Below, piece after piece: positions 7,868-13,564 of a stretch of DNA of 17,040 nucleotides. The position numbers and the translations under genes are program-made. Every line of letters starts with the position of its first letter. The stretch's first letter is position 1. The notes below the pieces were generated by a model that did no database searches, was not told the DNA's origin, and worked only from the letters and a program-made list of their open reading frames with translations. This DNA is from JBGPTK01 sp041497605. Its GTDB lineage: Bacteria; Acidobacteriota; Terriglobia; Acidiferrales; UBA7541. The stretch covers positions 1-17,040 of the forward strand of contig JBGQGW010000053.1 of assembly GCA_041497605.1 (NCBI GenBank), written 5' to 3'.

Positions 7868-9204
7868 TCCGATTTGCTTCCTTTTGTTTTGATGCGTCGA
7901 ATTTCCTCGATACGCTTTCGCAGGCGCTCTTCGAATCCTTGATCGGTCGGCTGGTAATAGCTGCGGCCAAGCAGGCTGGGAGGCAGGCAGGTCATGTCCG
8001 TGACTTTTTCCTCGGCATCGTGGGCGTATTGATAGCCTTTTCCATATCCGATATTGCTCATCAATCCGGTGACGGCGTTTCGCAGATGCAATGGGACTGG
8101 CTCGGCCTCGGTGGATTCCAAGTCCCGCAAGACGGAATTGTAACCTGAATACAGCGCATTTGACTTCGGCGCGAGCGACAAATAGACGGCGGCCTGGGCC
8201 AGTGCCAGATTGCCTTCCGGCGGCCCCAGGAATTCGAAGGCTTGCATCGCCGCCAGCGTGACGGCCAGCGCGCCCGGTTCGGCCAGTCCGATATCTTCGC
8301 TGGCCATGCGCACCATGCGCCGCGCCAGGTAGAGCGGATCTTCTCCCGATTCGAGCATGCGCGCCAGCCAATAGAGAGCGGCATCGGGATCGGAATTGCG
8401 CACGGATTTGTGCAGCGCGGAAATCAGGTTGAAATGTTCTTCACCGGCTTTGTCGTAGGGCAGCAGCTTGCGCTGCAAAACATTTTCGAGCAGCGCGGAG
8501 GTGACGGCGCGGATGCCGTGCGCGCCGGGTGACGTGCCGAGCGCGACGGCTTCGAGAGTGTTGTACGCCGCGCGAACGTCGCCATTCGACATCATGGCGA
8601 TGCGCTCGAGCAAGTCATCGCTGATTTCGATTTTTTCTTTGGCCAGGCCGCGTTCGGGATCGTTGATCGCGAGGCGAAGGAGATCGGTGATTTGCTCCGC
8701 GGAAAGAGCGTGCAGAACATACACCTTCATGCGCGAAAGCAGCGCCGCGATTATTTCGAATGACGGATTTTCGGTGGTGGCGCCGATCAGGGTGATGCTG
8801 CCGGATTCGACGTAAGGCAGAAACGCGTCCTGCTGGGCTTTATTGAAGCGATGGACTTCGTCCACGAACACGATAGTTCGCCGGCCGAATTGCCGCGACT
8901 TTTCGGCTACTTCCATGACGTGCTTGATTTCCTTGATTCCGGAGAGCACGGCGGAGAAGGGAACAAATTCGGAGCGCGTGCGACGCGCGATGATTCGCGC
9001 CAAGGTGGTTTTGCCGCAGCCCGGAGGGCCCCACAGCAGCATCGAGCTGACCTCGTCTCGCTCGATTTGCGTGCGCAGCGGCTTTCCCGGGGCGAGCAGA
9101 TCTTCCTGGCCCACAAATTCGTCCAGCGTCTGCGGACGCATGCGGTCGGCCAGCGGGCGCGGGCCCGCGTCTTCTTTTGGCTGTACGGCTTCGAAGAGTC
9201 CCAT
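7864..9204 (-). CDS. rarA: Replication-associated recombination protein A (AAA+ ATPase)
   Basis: RarA (MgsA; eukaryotic homologue WRNIP1) is an AAA+ ATPase related to clamp-loader subunits. It acts at stalled replication forks with SSB. The N-terminus LADRMRPQTLDEFVGQEDLL (18-37) is diagnostic. Walker A is GPPGCGKTT (59-67), Walker B is IVFVDEVHRF (111-120), and sensor 1 is LIGATTENPSFE (139-150). The C-terminal tetramerisation part is complete, including SALHKSVRNSDPDAALYWLARML, RRMVRMASEDIGLAEPGAL and YKYAHD-like YQYAHDAEEKV. The length of 446 aa is normal. It follows the methyltransferase gene after 2 nt and overlaps the propeller gene by 4 nt, so the three are probably one transcript. Confidence 0.95.
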   Translation of the reverse strand: MGLFEAVQPKEDAGPRPLADRMRPQTLDEFVGQEDLLAPGKPLRTQIERDEVSSMLLWGPPGCGKTTLARIIARRTRSEFVPFSAVLSGIKEIKHVMEVAEKSRQFGRRTIVFVDEVHRFNKAQQDAFLPYVESGSITLIGATTENPSFEIIAALLSRMKVYVLHALSAEQITDLLRLAINDPERGLAKEKIEISDDLLERIAMMSNGDVRAAYNTLEAVALGTSPGAHGIRAVTSALLENVLQRKLLPYDKAGEEHFNLISALHKSVRNSDPDAALYWLARMLESGEDPLYLARRMVRMASEDIGLAEPGALAVTLAAMQAFEFLGPPEGNLALAQAAVYLSLAPKSNALYSGYNSVLRDLESTEAEPVPLHLRNAVTGLMSNIGYGKGYQYAHDAEEKVTDMTCLPPSLLGRSYYQPTDQGFEERLRKRIEEIRRIKTKGSKSE

Positions 9205-9206
9205 GG

Positions 9207-10055
9207 TTATGCGCGCGTGCCGCGCTGGCGGGCCGCTTCGTAGAGCAGAACGGAAGCGGCCACGGCGGCGTTCAGAGATTCTACAGTCGGGGCGATTGGA
9301 ATTTGCAGCCGGGCATCGGCCGAGCGATCGATTTCCGCGGGCAGCCCCGAGCCTTCATTTCCGATGAGAATTGCGCAGGGCCCTCGAAGATCAGATGCGC
9401 CAGGCGAAGCGGAAGATGCCGCCACAGGCTCCACCGACGCCGCGAAAAGTTTCAGGCCCATCACGCGGAGCTGGGCGAGCGCCACGGGCGCCGCAATTCC
9501 GCTGATGACTGGTAACCGCAGCGCCGAGCCGGCCGACGCCCGCAACGCCTTGGGAGACCACGGATGCGCGGTGCCGCGCGTGGCCAGAACTCCCGTGGCT
9601 CCAAATGCTTCCGAGGAACGAACCACAGTGCCAACGTTTCCGGGATCTTGAACCCCCACCAAAACGACAACCAGGGGCACTCCGCCAACAAGAAGGTCAT
9701 CAAACGTGCGATGGGGCGCGCGGACGAGCGCGGCGATTCCTTGCGGCGTCTCCGTTCCGGCGACGCCAGCAAATAATTTGTCGGAGGTGCGCAGAATGCG
9801 GACGTGCTTGAGGAAGGTGGCACGCGATGAGGCCCGCGTGAGTTGTTCGAGAAAATGTTCGCCGGACGCGCTCAACAAAATCGCGCCGCATTCCAAGCCT
9901 GAAGCAAACGCCTCCTGCACCAGATGCGGCCCTTCAAGCCCGAGCCAGCCATCCTGTTCCGGTGCAGAGGCGCGCAGCGCAGCGCGGAAGCGCTTGAGCC
10001 ACTGGTTTTCGGCGCTGGAGATCGTTTCGGAGCGGCCAGTCACGCGGGGCGACAC
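9207..10055 (-). CDS. SpoU/TrmH-family RNA 2'-O-methyltransferase
   Basis: This is a SPOUT-fold methyltransferase that transfers a methyl group from S-adenosylmethionine to a ribose 2'-OH of rRNA or tRNA. An N-terminal RNA-binding substrate domain (LKRFRAALR, GWLGLEGPHLVQEAF, TETPQGIAALVR) precedes the SpoU domain. The three knot motifs are present: VGVQDPGNVGTVVRSSEAFGA, ILIGNEGSGLP and IPIAPTVESLNAAVAASVLLYEAAR. The frame stays open to a GTG at 10094, but the family usually starts close to the SSAENQWLKRFR segment, so the GTG at 10055 is preferred (282 aa); the longer form has 295 aa. The class resembles RlmB/TsnR, and the target nucleotide is not readable from sequence. It is the first gene of the - strand unit with rarA. 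Confidence 0.88.
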   Translation of the reverse strand: MSPRVTGRSETISSAENQWLKRFRAALRASAPEQDGWLGLEGPHLVQEAFASGLECGAILLSASGEHFLEQLTRASSRATFLKHVRILRTSDKLFAGVAGTETPQGIAALVRAPHRTFDDLLVGGVPLVVVLVGVQDPGNVGTVVRSSEAFGATGVLATRGTAHPWSPKALRASAGSALRLPVISGIAAPVALAQLRVMGLKLFAASVEPVAASSASPGASDLRGPCAILIGNEGSGLPAEIDRSADARLQIPIAPTVESLNAAVAASVLLYEAARQRGTRA

Positions 10056-10153
10056 GATTCGCGATTCGCCTGTGAATTTTGGGCGGGAAGGCACGGAAGG
10101 AGACTAACAAAGCCCACAAGGGGCGTAAAGCCGCGAAGCCGTTCAAACCCTCA

Positions 10154-10264
10154 GGTGCTCCATCCTCCCCGGCATCATCGGGAAGGGTGGGGTTCTTGAC
10201 CTGGACTGCTTTTTCTTTGCCTTTTCTCCGGCGGGAGGCCGAAGTATTATTAAGGAAGATTCAA
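10154..10264 (+). repeat. Hairpin-TTCTTGAC repeat, copy A, forming the antitoxin leader
   Basis: GGTGC (10154-10158) is followed by an imperfect hairpin: arm CCATCCTCCC at 10160-10169, and arm GGGAAGGGTGG at 10180-10190 with one bulged A and one G-T pair. Then come GG and TTCTTGAC (10193-10200), a pyrimidine-rich stretch, AAGTATT and a final TTCAA (10260-10264) next to the ATG of the antitoxin gene. From TTCTTGAC to TTCAA is 72 nt, the same as in copy C (12369-12440). The sequence at 10080-10140 before it (AAGGCACGGAAGG, GCCCACAAGGGGCG) also looks like repeat material. Confidence 0.65.
10252..10256 (+). promoter_or_regulatory. Ribosome binding site of the HigA-type antitoxin gene
   Basis: AAGGA lies 8 nt before the ATG at 10265, within the end of repeat copy A. 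It supports the 10265 start over the longer open frame from 10079. Confidence 0.65.
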
Positions 10265-10564
10265 ATGGCCAAACTAAAACCAATCCACCCCGGAGAGATT
10301 TTGCGAGAGGAATTCATGATCCCGTTTGGTTTGAATCCCAATCGGCTCGCTCTGGCTCTGCGCGTACCCGCTCCCAGCATCTACGATATTGTTAACGAAG
10401 AGCGGGGCATCTCTCCTGAAATGGCCCTCCGACTTGGATACGCTTTTGGGACTACGCCGGATTTTTGGCTGAATCTTCAATCGGAATTTAATTTGCGCGT
10501 CGCGCGAAATCAAAAAGAAGCCCTGGTCAAGACTCAGGTTCGACCGCTAATGGTGCGGGCCTGA
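10265..10564 (+). CDS. higA: HigA-family antitoxin, apparently without its toxin
   Basis: This 99-aa DNA-binding protein is of the HigA (VapI-like, XRE helix-turn-helix) group. In complete systems it neutralises the HigB RNase and represses its own operon. The sequence shows the family start IHPGEILREEFMIPFGLN, the helix-turn-helix NRLALALRVPAPSIYDIVNEERGISPEMALRLGYAFG, and TTPDFWLNLQSEFNLRVAR. All are well kept and there is no frame damage. HigB normally lies just upstream, but no HigB-like frame (about 90 aa) is seen between here and the methyltransferase, nor downstream. The gene is enclosed by repeats: copy A forms its leader, and the CTGAAGCCGGCC motif contains its stop. It may be a decayed toxin-antitoxin unit or a free regulator. 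Confidence 0.9.
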   Translation: MAKLKPIHPGEILREEFMIPFGLNPNRLALALRVPAPSIYDIVNEERGISPEMALRLGYAFGTTPDFWLNLQSEFNLRVARNQKEALVKTQVRPLMVRA

Positions 10565-10572
10565 AGCCGGCC
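10553..10572 (+). repeat. CTGAAGCCGGCC repeat over the antitoxin stop codon, copy 2
   Basis: CTGAAGCCGGCC at 10561-10572 holds the TGA at 10562-10564. It is identical to 2384-2395, which holds the trpS stop. The preceding GTGCGGGC is close to the GGGCGTGG before copy 1. Confidence 0.45.
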
Positions 10573-10589
10573 GAGATTGGCGGGTGCCC

Positions 10590-10651
10590 GGGGGCGCCAT
10601 TCTCCCGAATGGCGTTTCTCCAACACCGCCAATCTGGGGATTGGCGTTCCC
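10590..10651 (+). repeat. Two-hairpin palindromic repeat, copy 2
   Basis: The first hairpin is CGCCATTC (10595-10602), loop TCCC, GAATGGCG (10607-10614), with a perfect stem. The second is CGCCAATC (10627-10634), loop TGGG, GATTGGCG (10639-10646), also perfect. The layout matches the copy at 6637-6702, with differences mainly in the loops and in the spacer between hairpins. It sits 30 nt after the antitoxin stop. Confidence 0.82.
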
Positions 10652-10683
10652 AGGGCAAACTTCGTAGGGGCGCTGCTTGTTTA

Positions 10684-10738
10684 CCCTGAGCCTCGAAGGG
10701 CGGAATTTACCCCGATGGTCCCGCATGCGGGATCGGGG
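10684..10738 (+). repeat. CCCTGAGCCTCGAAGGG motif and a 14-bp perfect palindrome
   Basis: CCCTGAGCCTCGAAGGG (10684-10700) resembles the CCTTCGAGGCTCAGGG palindromes scattered in many GC-rich genomes. It is followed by TCCCGCATGCGGGA (10719-10732), a perfect palindrome. Its outer arms CCCCGAT and ATCGGGG extend the stem to about 10710-10738, with two unpaired bases on the left. This is part of the repeat mosaic between the antitoxin and the next gene. Confidence 0.6.
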
Positions 10739-10755
10739 CCCGGCCTTTTCCGGAG

Positions 10756-10842
10756 GGTGCCGCACCCTTCGTTTTTAGGGTGCGGTTCTTGACTCTTCCT
10801 TTTCCTGTTTTCGTTCAAACCTTGTAGTCTCTCTCCCATCAA
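10756..10842 (+). repeat. Hairpin-TTCTTGAC repeat, copy B
   Basis: GGTGC (10756-10760) leads into a perfect hairpin: CCGCACCC (10760-10767), loop of 10 nt, GGGTGCGG (10778-10785). TTCTTGAC (10786-10793) follows at once, then a T/C-rich stretch ending CCCATCAA. It is shorter than copies A and C after TTCTTGAC (57 nt against 72). The order of elements is the same, but the arm sequence is different. Confidence 0.65.
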
Positions 10843-11096
10843 CGAGTTCCAACGATCGCTTCCGATTCTGAGTCGTCAATGCAAGAAATCCCAAGTTCGC
10901 CCATTCGTCCGAACATGGGGTACTCAAACCCGCCGCCATATTACGCTCTTACCTGTAGCGCAGTGTTATCCTGTTGCCGCCGGAGAAAACCAGATGGGAG
11001 ACCTGCGCCGGTCAAATCGGAACACTGATTTTCTTGGTTAACGGCAAGCGGATCAATATTGACCTATGAGGGCGGTAGGCCCAACCTTTTACTTCG
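10843..11096 (+). other. Intergenic stretch before the 398-aa gene, nothing clear
   Basis: This is about 250 nt with no convincing gene or promoter. A 49-codon frame at 10879-11028 has no family resemblance. A short stretch at about 11019-11069 would read GTLIFLVNGKRINIDL, which looks like the start of a [2Fe-2S] subunit but ends at once. No Shine-Dalgarno box is visible before the ATG at 11097. Confidence 0.4.
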
Positions 11097-12293
11097 ATGG
11101 ATATTCGTCAGTCCATATTCGGAGAAATTGCGCAGTATTCCGGGCCGGTCATTAATGTATACGGTATCGAACAGGGGACGCTGCTTCGACGATTGCTTCT
11201 GTTTGACTCGGTCGTCATAAGGTCTATTCGGTTGCGGGAAGTTCCTTTTCTGATCCGCGCTTTTCGAAAGGAAGGCTTTCTCCGCCTCCTCAACGCAGAC
11301 ATTTTGAAACTCTCTTGCGAGTTTACTTCCCTCATTGTTGATTTCGCGCGAAACGGGATTCGAAGCGTGCCCCTCAGTCATTTTACGTTTGGAATAGTGG
11401 ACACGGCAGAGCGCGAGAAAGTTCTGAGGTCTGAGTTACACAGACTTCAAGGAGTTCCAGGTTTGAATAACGCAGACCGGGCCTTGATGGAAGAAACTAT
11501 CTTGTCAAAATTGGTCAGGCCGCCAGCCGACTATGGAGCGCAACTACAAGCTCAAGTAGAGTCCGATTTGCGGCAAAACGCCCCGGTCCTCAGAGAGGCG
11601 GTAGCCGAGCAATTAAGGCGACAAGGAGCCGATCAAAGCCGCCCCTTCAATATTCATGTAGAAGAGACCCAAGAGCGCGTCTTTCACATTGCAAGTGACC
11701 TTTCAAGAATCTACGGAACAACAGAGCAAAAGGTCCACGAAATTTTAAGTCCGGCTGTTTCCGCCGTGGGCAATCTCAACCAACGGATAGCCAATATGCA
11801 AGCATACTCCGCCATAACTGGCTTCACGGAAGCTGAAGCCCCACTGCTTTTTGGAAAGTTTGCAGGCATCTTCGTCCAGCAGAACCCCGCGCCCATAGAA
11901 GAGCGGTTTGCGCGTGTGCTAGAGGTCACTGCGTTGCCAGATTTCATAACTGGGAAGCGTGTGGACGTCGAAAAACTAATGGTAATACGCGAATCCGCAG
12001 AATGCCGGGAGTTTCGACACTGGCTTACCACGCTCGATCAAGTCAGCGATAAAGAAATTGAGGAGATGTTTGGTGGACTTAGGAGCAAGCTTACTTCGAT
12101 GATTCAAAGCGGTACAGGGAAGGCTCTGAGACTCGCGACAACCACCGCTGTCGGACTGATACCCACTGCGGGCTTGGTGGCAGGGCCAGTCGCTGGAGTA
12201 TTGGATTCCTTTCTGGTTGACAGGGTATTTCAAACTTCGGGCGTGGTTGCATTCTTAACGAAGACATACCCTTCTTTGTTTGTGTCAGCATAG
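11097..12293 (+). CDS. Protein of unknown function, accessory region
   Basis: This 398-aa protein is not one I can name. The N-terminal part (about 1-100) holds alternating hydrophobic segments (LLLFDSVVIRSIRLREVPFLIRAF, LLNADILKLSCEFTSLIVDF). The middle (about 120-260) is charged and helical (AQVESDLRQNAPVLREAVAEQLRRQ). A segment near 285-330 reads LPDFITGKRVDVEKLMVIRESAECREFRHWL. The C-terminus has a Gly/Ala-rich hydrophobic stretch, LATTTAVGLIPTAGLVAGPVAGVLDSF (about 347-373), which could enter a membrane or form a buried helix pair, then VAFLTKTYPSLF. There is no signal peptide, nucleotide-binding or nuclease motif. Codon third positions look less GC-rich than in the flanking housekeeping genes. 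Repeats lie on both sides, suggesting a transferred gene. The ATG follows stops in frame at 11067 and 11076, so the start cannot be much earlier. Confidence 0.8.
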   Translation: MDIRQSIFGEIAQYSGPVINVYGIEQGTLLRRLLLFDSVVIRSIRLREVPFLIRAFRKEGFLRLLNADILKLSCEFTSLIVDFARNGIRSVPLSHFTFGIVDTAEREKVLRSELHRLQGVPGLNNADRALMEETILSKLVRPPADYGAQLQAQVESDLRQNAPVLREAVAEQLRRQGADQSRPFNIHVEETQERVFHIASDLSRIYGTTEQKVHEILSPAVSAVGNLNQRIANMQAYSAITGFTEAEAPLLFGKFAGIFVQQNPAPIEERFARVLEVTALPDFITGKRVDVEKLMVIRESAECREFRHWLTTLDQVSDKEIEEMFGGLRSKLTSMIQSGTGKALRLATTTAVGLIPTAGLVAGPVAGVLDSFLVDRVFQTSGVVAFLTKTYPSLFVSA

Positions 12294-12334
12294 GGTGAGT
12301 GGCTCGGGCGTTGGCAGTTTTTGCGAAGTTGGGT

Positions 12335-12502
12335 GCGGGTGCCCCACGTGCCGGATTTGCACGTGGGTTTCTTGACTTGGATTGTTTGATTCTTTTTTGC
12401 TTTCTCTCCGCTTCCCAACTCTAAGTATTCTTCCATTCAATCCCTTCGGCAAAAACCAACACCAAAACCCCCACGCGTAAACCCGACGCATGGGGCACCC
12501 GC
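12335..12502 (+). repeat. Hairpin-TTCTTGAC repeat, copy C, inside a 12-bp inverted repeat
   Basis: GGTGC (12338-12342) is followed by a perfect hairpin: CCCACGTGC (12343-12351), loop of 7 nt, GCACGTGGG (12359-12367). TTCTTGAC lies at 12369-12376, AAGTATT near 12423, and TTCAA ends at 12440. Outside this core, GCGGGTGCCCCA (12335-12346) is matched by its reverse complement TGGGGCACCCGC (12491-12502), so the whole unit is about 168 bp with inverted ends. It fills most of the gap between the 398-aa gene and the small gene after it. Confidence 0.65.
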
Positions 12503-12553
12503 AACATCCTAATACTCCATTCACCTATCAAGGATGGTATCTTTAGCAGCGCG

Positions 12554-12766
12554 ATGTACAAAGCAAGCGAAGAACGAATTACAAATCGGAGTCCGGGCCA
12601 CCCGCCTCAGATTCAGGCTCTCGATAAGGCGACCGCCGGCAAGACAGATGCGATTAGTCAAACGGTCCAAAAAGCCGTTTCGGAAGAGGAGAAACGCCGC
12701 GCTGAAGAGCAGGAAAAGGAGCGGAGGAAGAGGTGCCAGCAGGCCGGTAAGAACGACTGCGTGTGA
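12554..12766 (+). CDS. Small charged protein, unknown function
   Basis: This 70-aa reading frame is not recognised. The first half is polar (SEERITNRSPGHPPQIQALDK), and the second is a highly charged probable coiled coil (SEEEKRRAEEQEKERRKRC) ending CQQAGKNDCV, with two cysteines. There is no signal peptide or membrane segment. It precedes the HEAT-like gene by 24 nt in the same direction. An overlapping 86-codon frame at 12534-12794 has an Arg-rich, improbable composition and is judged a shadow. No clear ribosome binding site is seen, so the call is tentative. Confidence 0.45.
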   Translation: MYKASEERITNRSPGHPPQIQALDKATAGKTDAISQTVQKAVSEEEKRRAEEQEKERRKRCQQAGKNDCV

Positions 12767-12790
12767 TAACTGTGGGCCTCTACACGAGAT

Positions 12791-13564
12791 ATGAGAAAAA
12801 CTCTCAAACGGCTGCTTGCACTCGGTGTTGCCATTGCAATGGCTGCAGTTGGCTATCTTTCGTATCGGAACAAGAAGATGGACCGACTCTACGCTGAGGC
12901 GGCAGGGTACCCACAATTTTTTCGTGGCACCAGCCAATCTACTGAAGCCGTGAGAGAGCTCGCAACATATCGAGGGGAGCGAGCCACAGCGCTGCTTCTT
13001 TACGTCGCGTTGGGGCACGGCCCGCTTGTGTGGGGAGACACTCAGACCGAGGCAATCAATGCATTAGCGAAGCGCGACGACCCCAAGATCTCCCGTGTAG
13101 TGGCGGACTTGTTGCAGCCACATGAAGGGTTGGCAACTAGACAAGCATCTGCCGCGGCTCTGCAGCATCTACCCTGCAAAGACGAGTGCATCCGTTCAAT
13201 CTTGCACTACTTGGAACGCGTGTGGGTGGGCGAGCCAAACTATGAGGACAGAACCGTCCGTCCGTCCGGGTTCCAGGATGTAACAAAGAGTCTGCAGAAT
13301 GAACAACAGGTTCTGTATGCCAACCTTTATTCGGTCTTGCGGCGGGAGAAGCTGGAAACTCTTACGACGTTAATGAATGTCTACGGCCTCGGGAGCGATG
13401 GGCCATCGCCATTTGCGCTGGACCTGGTGTCCCATCTTGGAGTTCCCGAAGCCTGTCCGCTTCTCCAACAATCGGACCGAGCCATTCAAAAGCTTTCAGC
13501 TGAGTCGTATAGAGCTCCCCGCCAAGAGCTCCAATCAGCGCTAGCTTCCTTGAATTGTGAATGA
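12791..13564 (+). CDS. Membrane-anchored HEAT-repeat-like protein, unknown function
   Basis: This 257-aa protein has a basic N-terminus (MRKTLKR) and one hydrophobic segment (LLALGVAIAMAAVGYLSY, about 8-25). That suggests a membrane anchor or uncleaved signal with the rest outside the cytoplasm. The body shows paired helices of HEAT/PBS-lyase type: STEAVRELATYRGERATALLLYVAL, TEAINALAKRDDPKISRVVADLL and TRQASAAALQHL. A cysteine pair (PCKDEC) follows at about residues 128-133. There are no catalytic motifs. It sits after the small charged gene in the A/T-richer accessory stretch. I cannot assign a role; such repeats usually bind proteins. Confidence 0.72.
   Translation: MRKTLKRLLALGVAIAMAAVGYLSYRNKKMDRLYAEAAGYPQFFRGTSQSTEAVRELATYRGERATALLLYVALGHGPLVWGDTQTEAINALAKRDDPKISRVVADLLQPHEGLATRQASAAALQHLPCKDECIRSILHYLERVWVGEPNYEDRTVRPSGFQDVTKSLQNEQQVLYANLYSVLRREKLETLTTLMNVYGLGSDGPSPFALDLVSHLGVPEACPLLQQSDRAIQKLSAESYRAPRQELQSALASLNCE

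Noticed and set aside
7868..8371. Extension of the propeller protein upstream to 8371 (540 aa)
   Set aside because: It lies wholly over rarA on the same strand in another frame. A signal peptide begins at 7867, which fits the true start.
10196..10201. TTGACC as a -35 promoter box in repeat copy A
   Set aside because: No convincing -10 box at 16-18 nt; TATTAT at 10245 is too far away. Kept only as a possibility within the repeat finding.
10095..10264. HigB toxin upstream of the antitoxin
   Set aside because: No frame of suitable length or resemblance; the space is filled by repeat sequence.
11019..11069. Remnant of a [2Fe-2S] subunit (LIFLVNGKRINIDL)
   Set aside because: Only about 16 residues, with no continuation in any frame. 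The resemblance is too short to call a pseudogene.
6637..12502. CRISPR array
   Set aside because: The repeats are few, palindromic, unevenly spaced and in different gaps. No regular repeat-spacer unit and no cas genes are present.
12534..12794. 86-codon frame overlapping the small charged gene and ending in a 4-nt overlap with the HEAT-like gene
   Set aside because: Its Arg-rich composition looks like a shadow; the frame at 12554 has a more natural amino acid make-up.
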